Below are positions 43,344-50,462 of a stretch of 50,722 nt of DNA, piece after piece. The translations under genes and the position numbers were made by a program. The notes under the pieces were generated by a model. It made no database searches, was not told the origin of the DNA, and saw only the letters and a list, made by a program, of their open reading frames with translations. Origin of the DNA: Streptococcus orisratti DSM 15617 (GTDB taxonomy: Bacteria; Bacillota; Bacilli; Lactobacillales; Streptococcaceae). The stretch is taken from positions 1 to 50,722 of the forward strand of contig NZ_KB904456.1 of NCBI RefSeq assembly GCF_000380105.1. The letters run 5' to 3'. Numbering within the stretch: the first letter of the stretch is position 1; every line of letters starts with the position of its first letter.

Positions 43344-43574
43344 ATGAATACACCAACATTTGAACAATTTGATGTCATGACAGATGCAGAACTTTCAATC
43401 GTTGAAGGTGGAGGTATGGAATGGATTGGAGATGTACTGAGTGCTATAGGTAATGCTGCGCACCCTGTTAACCCTCAACAAGTGATAAATCAATTAAACG
43501 GAGAGTATCCACGTCGTGGTCCTGTTCGTTCTTGCCCTCCTGGAGGAACTGGTGGAACACCTAATGCTTGTTGA
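43344..43574 (+). CDS. GG-leader bacteriocin-like peptide 3
   Basis: 76 residues from the second of two ATGs, which gives the same 8-base SD spacing as its paralogs. Leader MNTPTFEQFDVMTDAELSIVEGG is intact. Core GMEWIGDVLSAIGNAAHP...PVRSCPPGGTGGTPNAC has a helical N-terminal half and a C-terminal Cys loop ending GGTPNAC, homologous to peptide 2. The two could be alternative toxins or the partners of a two-peptide (class IIb) bacteriocin. Confidence 0.75.
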   Translation: MNTPTFEQFDVMTDAELSIVEGGGMEWIGDVLSAIGNAAHPVNPQQVINQLNGEYPRRGPVRSCPPGGTGGTPNAC

Positions 43575-43661
43575 TATTTATTTGTTTCTAAAAACTTATA
43601 AATAATATTATTTTAAAGGTAATCTAAGTTTTTTTGCAAAAAGAAATAAGGTATGTACATT

Positions 43662-43973
43662 ATGAAAGCATTATATAATGGTCGTCTATCTGATGTATGG
43701 GAAATAAGTAAGACAAACGCACAACCAGTATGGGTTCAGCAAGCTTTTAAACAAAAATATCTGAGATGGAACGATGATAAATTAGTGATTTCTATGAGTG
43801 GAATAAATCCGTCTATGAAATTTAATTTGAAAATCAGCTTACTGAGTTACCCTGGTTATGCTTCTTACCCTGTGGGATATATCGGAGATTTTTTAGATGT
43901 TACTAATCATCGTATTGTTTCAAAAAAACAATTTCAGAAACATTATCAAATTATTGAGGAAGATCTTCTATAA
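43662..43973 (+). CDS. Putative immunity protein for peptide 3
   Basis: 103 residues from ATG 43662, which aligns with its paralog's MKALY start; an upstream ATG at 43653 is also possible. Soluble, with the same conserved blocks as the 42620 product (DVWEISK, YLRWNDDKLVI, IGDFLDVTNHRIVSKKQF). Divergence between the two copies parallels that between peptides 2 and 3, supporting cognate pairing. Confidence 0.6.
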   Translation: MKALYNGRLSDVWEISKTNAQPVWVQQAFKQKYLRWNDDKLVISMSGINPSMKFNLKISLLSYPGYASYPVGYIGDFLDVTNHRIVSKKQFQKHYQIIEEDLL

Positions 43974-44142
43974 TTCTCATTTATGTCTAAAACTACAGGT
44001 TAAAGAAACATTTTTCTGTTGTTATTTTGACTTTTTCGAATAACCTCGACATCATACTGAACCATGAGTCTAATCATATATGGCAGGTGTGAGGAACTGA
44101 CAGTGTACTTTTTGCCTATCGGCTTTTGTTTAATCAAGTTTT

Positions 44143-44207
44143 ACCATTTACGACCTAAAAACGACAAATTACGACTTGGGCACACATTAACCTAAAAATC
44201 TGTTAAA
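44143..44207 (+). promoter_or_regulatory. BlpR-type box and promoter of leader-only gene
   Basis: ACCATTTACGAC and TACGACTTGGG half-sites 21 bp apart (44143-44180), a perfect match to consensus. The -10 (TGTTAAACT, about 44201) lies in the left arm of a 19-bp inverted repeat. Confidence 0.8.
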
Positions 44208-44237
44208 CTAAGACCTGTTAGTTTAACAGATTTTTAG
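44192..44237. repeat. 19-bp perfect inverted repeat at -10/RBS
   Basis: CTAAAAATCTGTTAAACTA (44192-44210) and its exact complement (44219-44237) flank AGACCTGT. The left arm holds the -10, the right arm abuts AGGAGG. Because transcription should start between the arms, it is more likely a DNA operator or rearrangement scar than an RNA hairpin. Confidence 0.8.
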
Positions 44238-44248
44238 GAGGTACTCAA

Positions 44249-44326
44249 ATGAAAACAAAAACTTTTAAACAATTTGATGTCATGACAGATGCAGGACTTT
44301 CAACCGTTGAAGGGGGAATAGCTTAA
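44249..44326 (+). pseudogene. Leader-only bacteriocin gene
   Basis: MKTKTFKQFDVMTDAGLSTVEGGIA then stop: a full double-glycine leader with only two residues after GG, behind a strong AGGAGG. The stop overlaps the next start (TAATG), so it now works at most as a leader ORF driving translation of the immunity gene. The toxin part has been deleted. Not an unusual small toxin, since nothing remains after cleavage. Confidence 0.7.
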
Positions 44327-44622
44327 TGGTAGGCTTAAAGTGGTTCTCGGGCGGAAAAGAAAGAAAAACTGAGGCAGTAGTTATTATTGACGAATTATTA
44401 GTATCTTTAAGTGAGGATTCAAAATATACACCACTTAAAAAATGTTTTCTTTTTTATCGTAAGGAACTAGAGTCAAGTGGAATATCTACGCCATTAGTTT
44501 TAAGTAGGATGAATGTAGAGCTGTCTAACATTCTGGTAGAAAATAAACTTCAACTATCTGATGCGCAATCAAAACAATTAAAGAGGTTAAGAAGTTTATC
44601 AAATATCAGATATGGTTATTAG
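44326..44622 (+). CDS. EntA_Immun-like bacteriocin immunity protein
   Basis: 98 residues, soluble and helical (IIDELLVSLSEDS...LKKCFLFYRKELESSGISTPLVLSRMNVELSNILVENKLQLSDAQSKQLKRL), the four-helix pattern of class IIa/enterocin A-type immunity proteins. It starts inside the stop of the leader-only gene. Retained without its bacteriocin, it probably protects against kin or competitor bacteriocins. Confidence 0.7.
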   Translation: MVGLKWFSGGKERKTEAVVIIDELLVSLSEDSKYTPLKKCFLFYRKELESSGISTPLVLSRMNVELSNILVENKLQLSDAQSKQLKRLRSLSNIRYGY

Positions 44623-44639
44623 ATAAAATATTTATTTTC

Positions 44640-44670
44640 AAGCTGATAGGTAATTCTATCAGCTTTTTAT
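44640..44670 (+). terminator. Terminator after immunity gene
   Basis: AAGCTGATAG (44640-44649) pairs with CTATCAGCTT (44656-44665), followed by TTTAT. Confidence 0.8.
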
Positions 44671-44682
44671 AACCTAAATTTT

Positions 44683-44750
44683 ACCATTGACGACTTAAAA
44701 ACGACAAATTATGACTTGACCGTTTATTTCCAAGAGAATTTGTTAAACTG
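44683..44750 (+). promoter_or_regulatory. BlpR-type box and promoter of thioredoxin-like gene
   Basis: ACCATTGACGAC and ATGACTTGAC half-sites 21 bp apart (44683-44720); -10 near TTAAACT (44743-44749). Confidence 0.78.
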
Positions 44751-44793
44751 AAATAGTCAATCGCGGTGACAATCTTAATTAAAAGGAGATTTT

Positions 44794-45804
44794 ATGAAAA
44801 AGAATGTTTTAAAATCAACAATTTTATTATCGGCAACTGTTTTATCAATGGCCACCGTTTCTGTCTTTGCTGATGATGAGCTTGTGCCTACAATTGAAGC
44901 GACAGAAGTTGTGGACAACGGAGATAATGCTACAGAAAATCTAGCAACAGATATTATTAAGCCATCAAACGATATTCCAGAAAGTCAATCCGAAAAAACT
45001 GAGGAGGTATCATCAATCGAAGCGGCTGATAATTCATCAGTTACAATGGAATCAAGCGAAGCAACGAAAACGACAGTATCAGACACATCAGATGAGCCAG
45101 AAGAAGTTGAAGTCACTATTCCCCAATATGAAGAAAATGTCACAGACTTTAATCACGTTCCAATGACAGACGTTTATGCTATGTTTACAGAGGACGGAAA
45201 AGAGCATATGATTTATATTGGACGTCCGACTTGTTACTATTGTCGTCAATTTTCCCCAGCTTTAAAAGAGTTCAACACTTTAATGGATAATCGTCTAGAG
45301 TATTACAATACTGACAGTCAAGATTTTGATGAAGAAGCAGCGAACTTTCTTTTTGGAACAGTCGGTATTCCAGGGACACCTACCATTATTCGTTTGCAAA
45401 ATGGTCAAATGGTGAGTGCGTGGATTGGCGGCGGTATTTCTGGACAAGAACTTTATGACTATCTCTTTTATGGGAAAATTCCAGCGGCTATGGTAGCAGC
45501 AATGGCTGAACAATCAAGTGAAGATAATACAGAAACGATAGGCTTTAATACTGAAGAAATAAAAGGTGATTCTAATATTCAGAATATGATTTTTTCACCG
45601 CAAACTGATGTTAGAACTGCTGAAAAAACAATCGTTTCAGAAAGTCCACAAGCTTTTCCTAAAAACGAAGTAAAAACTAATAAGAGCAACGCCTTGCCGA
45701 AATTGGGCATTAAAGAAAACAACTTCTCATTTTACGGACTATTAATTTCTCTGGTGGGACTGATTTTAATGAAGTTTGGCAGAGGGAAAGTAAATGAAGA
45801 ATAA
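44794..45804 (+). CDS. Secreted wall-anchored thioredoxin-like protein (Bta/PedC-like)
   Basis: 336 residues, RBS AAAGGAG. Sec signal peptide (about 1-26, ...VSVFA|DD), acidic linker, then a thioredoxin fold with GRPTCYYCRQF (Cys147/Cys150) and GIPGTPT (cis-Pro, about 193). The C-terminus is LPKLGIKENN plus a hydrophobic span and GRGK, a non-canonical sorting signal (LPXLG for LPXTG). It is under a BlpR box, and most local peptides carry cysteine pairs, so it probably forms or protects bacteriocin disulfides outside the cell. Related to 'bacteriocin transport accessory' proteins but longer. Confidence 0.82.
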   Translation: MKKNVLKSTILLSATVLSMATVSVFADDELVPTIEATEVVDNGDNATENLATDIIKPSNDIPESQSEKTEEVSSIEAADNSSVTMESSEATKTTVSDTSDEPEEVEVTIPQYEENVTDFNHVPMTDVYAMFTEDGKEHMIYIGRPTCYYCRQFSPALKEFNTLMDNRLEYYNTDSQDFDEEAANFLFGTVGIPGTPTIIRLQNGQMVSAWIGGGISGQELYDYLFYGKIPAAMVAAMAEQSSEDNTETIGFNTEEIKGDSNIQNMIFSPQTDVRTAEKTIVSESPQAFPKNEVKTNKSNALPKLGIKENNFSFYGLLISLVGLILMKFGRGKVNEE

Positions 45805-46003
45805 TAAGATTCAATTATCTAAAAATATAAAGAAATATCGCTTAATGAAAAAAATGTCACAAAGTGAGCTTTCTAAAAGAATTGGCGTAAGTCATCAAGC
45901 TATTTCAAAATGGGAGACTGGTGAAAATTATCCAGATTTTATGAGTTTAATTAGTTTAGCACAATTATTTGAAGTTAGTTTAGATATTTTAGTCTACCAA
46001 TAA
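45794..46003 (+). CDS. XRE-family regulator
   Basis: 69 residues, essentially one HTH-XRE domain (SKNIKKYRLMKKMSQSELSKRIGVSHQAISKWETGENYPDFMSLISLAQLFEVSLDILV). It overlaps the end of the thioredoxin-like gene by 11 bases, so it can be expressed from the BlpR promoter. The glycocin gene follows behind a small palindrome, making it a likely target. Confidence 0.85.
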   Translation: MKNNKIQLSKNIKKYRLMKKMSQSELSKRIGVSHQAISKWETGENYPDFMSLISLAQLFEVSLDILVYQ

Positions 46004-46024
46004 TATTTGCTATTTAAAGTTGCT

Positions 46025-46041
46025 TTACTAATTTTTGGTAA
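46025..46041. promoter_or_regulatory. Possible operator ahead of glycocin gene
   Basis: TTACTAA-TTT-TTGGTAA is a near-perfect palindrome in the 80-base gap before the glycocin precursor, which has no BlpR-type box. It is a candidate site for the XRE protein encoded just upstream. Confidence 0.4.
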
Positions 46042-46084
46042 GGGCTTACAATATAGTTATTAAAACAAAATGGAGGTACCTATT

Positions 46085-46267
46085 ATGCAAAAAGTAACTG
46101 AGTTTAAGGAATTGTCAAAAGAGTTATTAGCGGCTTATGAAGGCGGAGCTAGTACAGCGTGTAAATGGGCAATGGTAACTTGTGCACATGATATTGCACT
46201 TGGAGGCTATGGAACATCTGATCCGGGCAGTGCCTGTGCTTATATGAGAAGAGTTTGTAAAAATTAA
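46085..46267 (+). CDS. Glycocin precursor (sublancin/glycocin F-like)
   Basis: 60 residues from ATG 46085; an upstream in-frame ATG at 46070 overlaps the SD (GGAGG) itself. The 21-residue leader ends AAYEGG. The 39-residue core has Cys5-x6-Cys12 and Cys30-x6-Cys37, the two helical CX6C pairs that form nested disulfides in sublancin and glycocin F, joined by a loop HDIALGGYGTSDPGS with Thr23, Ser24 and Ser28 and no Cys. Loop glycosylation on Ser/Thr is therefore expected. A SunS-like glycosyltransferase lies two genes downstream. Confidence 0.85.
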   Translation: MQKVTEFKELSKELLAAYEGGASTACKWAMVTCAHDIALGGYGTSDPGSACAYMRRVCKN

Positions 46268-46292
46268 TTTTTAGATGAAGGTTGGAAAAGTT

Positions 46293-46592
46293 ATGACTAT
46301 ATCTGGAGCTAAAAATTTTGTAAAGAAGATTATTTTTCCTGAAAATACTCATGAACAGGTTTTTGTTATCAATTTGGACAATGTTCAAAAAGAAGTTCTA
46401 TTTTCTAAAGAGTTGAAATCATTGGGAAAATGGTATATCACAGATGGTAAACACTGGATTTGCCATTCAGAATTATCATTTGAAGATTTTCAAGCTAATT
46501 TTTTAAACATGTCTAAACTAAGTGACAATGATGCACAAGCTGTTGAGTTTACGATTGATTATTTGCCATTTTGTGAAATATTGGGATTATAG
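46293..46592 (+). CDS. Small glycocin-cluster protein, probable immunity
   Basis: 99 residues from ATG 46293 (AAGG/GGAAAAG upstream); a start at 46275 adds six residues but has no SD. MTISGAKNFVKKIIFP... is soluble, alpha/beta, with a 'KWYITDGKHWI' stretch faintly like the 'YLHWLDNSLRI' block of the other putative immunity proteins. Placed between precursor and glycosyltransferase, it is most likely the self-immunity factor, though not SunI-like in topology. No family recognised. Confidence 0.5.
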   Translation: MTISGAKNFVKKIIFPENTHEQVFVINLDNVQKEVLFSKELKSLGKWYITDGKHWICHSELSFEDFQANFLNMSKLSDNDAQAVEFTIDYLPFCEILGL

Positions 46593-46593
46593 A

Positions 46594-47886
46594 ATGAAAA
46601 TAAATCCAATATTAAAGAAAGAATGGCTTAGAGATAATCAAGCGTATATTAAACAATCAAAAGTAGATTTTGAATTAATCTTACATCTTATTGAATTAAT
46701 TGAATCTGATGATTGGAATATACTTTATACTAAAAATTCTAAATCATTATCGTGTAGACAAGTTATAGATTATGTTAATAAAGTTGATTTTAATAACCAA
46801 TCAACAATCTCAGTAGTTTACATTGTAAAAAATGAGCAAAATACGATATTAAAAAGCATAAAGAGTTTAAAAAAACTAGCTGATGAGATTATCGTTGTAG
46901 ATACAGGATCAACTGATGAGACTATTGAAATTTTAACTAATTATTCGATGAATGATACTTCAATTAATTTGTATTCTTTTGAATGGTGTGATGATTTTTC
47001 TAGAGCTAGAAATTTTGCAAATAGCAAGGCGAGTTGCGACTGGATTGTTTCTCTTGATGCTGATGAAAGAATTACCAATTTTAAATTATTAAAATTATTG
47101 TTGACCTACTTGAAAAATTTTGGTGATTATCCTAAAACAGTATTCAACTTGAATATAATTCGAGATGATAACGTTTACAAAAGTGGTAAGGTTATCCAAA
47201 ACCTATCTTGTTTTTCATACCGTGGGAGGGTCCATGAAACATATTTTTCTTCTGTAGGTGATGTTCATTATACTAATATTAATATAGATATTATTAGTCA
47301 GAATAGGATGACTTTGAAAAAAGCTGATTATTATAATAAATTACTTTTGTTAACTATTGATGAAAATCCTATGAATCTAAGGTGGTTATATTTTTATTTG
47401 AGAGATAATTTTAATAGCATTGAGTATACAGAAATGAAAACATTATGTTACGACTCTCTTTATGATGATCCTTTGAGTAGAAATCTTAAAGGAAGTTATT
47501 ATAGTGTAAGAATAACCCTCTTGCTTATGTTTAAGGCACTTCAAAATAAGAGAATATCTGACTTTGAAAAATATCAATACACGATAAAAGATGTTGCATG
47601 TGAACATTCAGATTATATTTTTTTGAAATATGCTTTTAAATTGTTGAAAATTCAGGAAATAATAGGCGATGAGTTAGAAGAAATGTTAAATGTTTGTCAA
47701 AAATTAAAGACTGAGAATAGCATTTTTCCTGTCGACTATTTATATTCTGTCTTAGCAACTTATTTATTATTAGAGGGAGAGCCCCAAAAAAGTAAGAATA
47801 TACTAGAAGAATTATTTAATAGGAATAGTGATTTTCCTTGTTTTTTAACTAATTCTATGAGGGAGTTCTTACTTAGAGCTAAATGA
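46594..47886 (+). CDS. SunS-like glycosyltransferase (GT2) for glycocin
   Basis: 430 residues from ATG 46594, one base after the previous stop; this matches SunS (about 420 aa). The first ~85 residues are a helical extension. The GT-A domain follows: ISVVYIVKNEQNTILKSIKSL, EIIVVDTGSTDETI, then WIVSLDADERI (DxD-type metal site) and FSYRGRVHE. The C-terminal ~150 residues are TPR-like helices, as in SunS. It should transfer a sugar from UDP- or GDP-sugar to the precursor's loop residue. The position fixes its role as modification enzyme. Confidence 0.87.
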   Translation: MKINPILKKEWLRDNQAYIKQSKVDFELILHLIELIESDDWNILYTKNSKSLSCRQVIDYVNKVDFNNQSTISVVYIVKNEQNTILKSIKSLKKLADEIIVVDTGSTDETIEILTNYSMNDTSINLYSFEWCDDFSRARNFANSKASCDWIVSLDADERITNFKLLKLLLTYLKNFGDYPKTVFNLNIIRDDNVYKSGKVIQNLSCFSYRGRVHETYFSSVGDVHYTNINIDIISQNRMTLKKADYYNKLLLLTIDENPMNLRWLYFYLRDNFNSIEYTEMKTLCYDSLYDDPLSRNLKGSYYSVRITLLLMFKALQNKRISDFEKYQYTIKDVACEHSDYIFLKYAFKLLKIQEIIGDELEEMLNVCQKLKTENSIFPVDYLYSVLATYLLLEGEPQKSKNILEELFNRNSDFPCFLTNSMREFLLRAK

Positions 47887-47977
47887 ATTATAATAAAAAT
47901 TGTCTGTTATTGTACGGACAATTTTTCTATTTTATGAGAACTAGTCATATATCATTTTACTATGTTACAATAAAAGT

Positions 47978-48016
47978 GACCGTTCGTGACCTTATTTTAC
48001 CCGTTTGTGACTTGGA
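47978..48016 (+). promoter_or_regulatory. BlpR-type box of the blpSRH operon
   Basis: ACCGTTCGTGAC and TGTGACTTGG half-sites 21 bp apart; autoregulation of the regulatory operon. GTGAC replaces ACGAC in both halves, so affinity may differ from the bacteriocin promoters. Confidence 0.75.
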
Positions 48017-48068
48017 GATTTTTTTATCAATATTTTCTTTATAATGTTATAGGAGGGAATAATGATTT

Positions 48069-48395
48069 ATGAAATATTTCAAATGTACCATTAACAAAAG
48101 AGACTATAAATTGGCTATTAACACCATTCTTTTTATCCAAGTCTCTAAAGAAAAAAGTCATATGGTCAAGGTGGTAACCACTGACGAGGAATATCATACT
48201 TATCATCAATTAAAAGATATTGAAAGAGAATACCATCAGTTCTTTAGGTGTCATCGCGATACTTTGGTAAATAGGGATAAAATACGGATAATGGATAGAC
48301 AACAGCGACTTTTATATGTCGGAGATGAAAAGAAACCTGTACATTATGCACGAAGTAAAGGAAGTCAACTAAAAGAAATCATCTCAAACGACTGA
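48069..48395 (+). CDS. blpS: Stand-alone LytTR DNA-binding protein (BlpS-like)
   Basis: 108 residues comprising a single LytTR domain (YKLAINTILFIQVSKEKSHMVKVVTTDEEYHTYHQLKDIEREY.QFFRCHRDTLVNRDKI) with no receiver. GGAGGG lies ten bases upstream; an ATG at 48062 is out of frame. In S. gallolyticus the BlpS-type protein counteracts BlpR, and a receiver-less LytTR binding the same boxes would be a natural repressor. Confidence 0.85.
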   Translation: MKYFKCTINKRDYKLAINTILFIQVSKEKSHMVKVVTTDEEYHTYHQLKDIEREYHQFFRCHRDTLVNRDKIRIMDRQQRLLYVGDEKKPVHYARSKGSQLKEIISND

Positions 48396-48411
48396 TTTTT
48401 AGAGGAGATTT

Positions 48412-49143
48412 ATGTTAGATATTTATGTACTAGAGGATAATATCACACAACAATTTCGTATGGAACGCGAGATTGAGACCATTATGGCGAAAAATAATTG
48501 GGATTATCAGAGGATAGAAGTGTTTAGTTCTGCAAATGAGATTATAGCAAAGGCAACTGAAAAAGGAGAACACCAAATTTTCTTTCTGGATTTGGAGATC
48601 AAAGACGATGAAAAGCAAGGAATTGATGCCGCTAAAGCTATTCGTGAAAAAGATGCGACAGCTATCATTGTTTTTGTAACAACCCATTCAGAATTTATGT
48701 TGTTAACTTATCAAGCGTTAGTGGGAGCGATTGATTTTATTGATAAGAATTTGAACGACCAAGCATTTAGCGAACGCTTAGAGTTGTGCTTGAAAGAAGC
48801 CATGAAACATCAAATTGGTAATTTTGGAGAAAATTCCTTTTTATTTGAGACTCCCAAAGCACGTGTACGCGTTCCATATAGTGACATTCTTTATTTTGAA
48901 ACATCTTCTGCTGTGCACCGCATGGTTTTGCATACGAAAAATGACAGAATAGAATTTTATGCGACGATTGCAGAGGTTGCTAAATCAGACAAGCGTCTTT
49001 TCAAGTGCCATCGTTCTTTTATCATTAATGTGGATAATGTGGTCAGATTTGATAAAGCCACACGGAGTGTTTATTTTGAAACAGGCGATACTTGCCTAGT
49101 TTCGAGAGATAAAGTAAAACCTCTGTTGAATGAGATGAGGTGA
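48412..49143 (+). CDS. blpR: LytTR response regulator (BlpR-like)
   Basis: 243 residues, RBS GAGGAG. Receiver domain (about 1-125) with phosphoacceptor Asp60 in IFFLDLEI and the K in DFIDKN. The C-terminal LytTR domain (about 140-240) starts FETPKARVRVPYSDILYFETS. It should bind the 21-bp-spaced direct repeats across the island and activate export, peptide and immunity genes on phosphorylation by the next gene's kinase. Confidence 0.93.
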   Translation: MLDIYVLEDNITQQFRMEREIETIMAKNNWDYQRIEVFSSANEIIAKATEKGEHQIFFLDLEIKDDEKQGIDAAKAIREKDATAIIVFVTTHSEFMLLTYQALVGAIDFIDKNLNDQAFSERLELCLKEAMKHQIGNFGENSFLFETPKARVRVPYSDILYFETSSAVHRMVLHTKNDRIEFYATIAEVAKSDKRLFKCHRSFIINVDNVVRFDKATRSVYFETGDTCLVSRDKVKPLLNEMR

Positions 49144-49147
49144 GTAC

Positions 49148-50458
49148 ATGGTGGATTACTTATTTATTAGTTTAATAGTGAATTCATTTATTTTATACAT
49201 TTATTCTCAAGTTAGAGGTGAGAAATTAAACTTTTTTGAGATATTAATAGCAGTTGCTGTCTTTGTATGGGTTGACAATGCTTGGTTTTATTTTATTATA
49301 TGTAATTTTATTATTTTAATATTGTTATCCTATCTAAAAAATAGGCCTTTACCACTAACGCTTCATGTCTTTTACGGTGTTTTCCCCTGGATTGTTGAGA
49401 GTGTTTTTAGGCGCTTGATAGGTTTCTTTATACTTCCAATCATTGGTTTAAATTATCTAGATGTAGGTGAGAATAACATAATTTTTATGTGTGTTGAGCT
49501 AACATCCCTAATGCTTTATATTTCGCTAGTGAAAATTTCTAAATTTGATTTTCAAAGATTTATAGAAATGGTTAGTGTCAGTATATTAAGGTTTTTTCTC
49601 ATTGTTACTGATGTGACAATGATCGCTTTTTATATGGCTATTGAATTTCTAACAGGTATGGAATTTTATGGTGGTGTTCCAAACTTGGTCTATCGCCAAT
49701 GGTTGGTGGTTCTCTATTTCACCTTCTTCATTCTAATGCTATTTTATATGAATCGTTCCTATCAAAATTGGCTTGAGAAAGAAGTATCGTTAGCGCGGGA
49801 ACAAGAACTGCACTCTTTGTCGGTGTATAGCAAACAAATTGAAGGCCTGTATGAAGAACTAAGAGCATTTCGTCATGATTATGCTAATATCTTAGCAAGT
49901 TTAAAAGAAGGAATTGACCAAAATGATATGACCATGGTGAGAAATATTTATAATTCTGTCTTAGAAGATTCAGGGCAACTTATTCAGAATAAAAAATTTG
50001 ATATTGGACGGTTGGTTAATATTGATAATGATGCGATAAAAAGCGTGTTATCAGCAAAATTTTTGGAAGCAGAATCTTATCATATTGAGGTGGAATTAGA
50101 AGTTAAAGACAAAATTGGAGCTCCAGATATTCCCTTGTTGGATTATGTACGACTTGTATCCATTTTATGTGACAATGCGATTGAAGCAGCTATAGAAGCT
50201 GAAAAGCCTGCCATGATTATTGCTTGTTTCTATCAAGATGGTGATTATATTTTAATTGTGGATAACACCACAAAAGAAGAACGAGTTCCAGTGGAATTGA
50301 TTTATCAAAAGAATTATTCAAGTAAGGGATTCGGCAGAGGTGTTGGTCTCAAAACGATTAACCAGATGATGAAAAAATATTCTAATATGTCAGTACAAAC
50401 ATCAAGCAAAAATTATCATTTCAGACAAACAATACGGATCAAAAAACCATTCGACTGA
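49148..50458 (+). CDS. blpH: Peptide-sensing histidine kinase (BlpH/ComD-like, HPK10)
   Basis: 436 residues: six or seven N-terminal membrane spans (about 1-200), a coiled-coil linker, His in FRHDYANIL (about 242), and an ATPase domain with DNAIEAA (N box) and GRGVGLKT (G box). This is the class that senses GG-processed pheromones. It starts 4 bases after blpR. The gene is intact, but no pheromone gene follows; an IS begins within a few bases of the stop codon. Confidence 0.92.
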   Translation: MVDYLFISLIVNSFILYIYSQVRGEKLNFFEILIAVAVFVWVDNAWFYFIICNFIILILLSYLKNRPLPLTLHVFYGVFPWIVESVFRRLIGFFILPIIGLNYLDVGENNIIFMCVELTSLMLYISLVKISKFDFQRFIEMVSVSILRFFLIVTDVTMIAFYMAIEFLTGMEFYGGVPNLVYRQWLVVLYFTFFILMLFYMNRSYQNWLEKEVSLAREQELHSLSVYSKQIEGLYEELRAFRHDYANILASLKEGIDQNDMTMVRNIYNSVLEDSGQLIQNKKFDIGRLVNIDNDAIKSVLSAKFLEAESYHIEVELEVKDKIGAPDIPLLDYVRLVSILCDNAIEAAIEAEKPAMIIACFYQDGDYILIVDNTTKEERVPVELIYQKNYSSKGFGRGVGLKTINQMMKKYSNMSVQTSSKNYHFRQTIRIKKPFD

Positions 50459-50462
50459 AATA

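Noticed and set aside
41819..44248. Searched for a blpC/gsp pheromone among short ORFs in the cluster gaps
   Set aside because: No short ORF with an intact GG leader and a pheromone-sized tail other than those listed was found on either strand by eye.
38739..44720. BlpR boxes as a CRISPR-like or iteron array
   Set aside because: They lie singly before genes with matching -10 spacing, so they are promoters and not an array.
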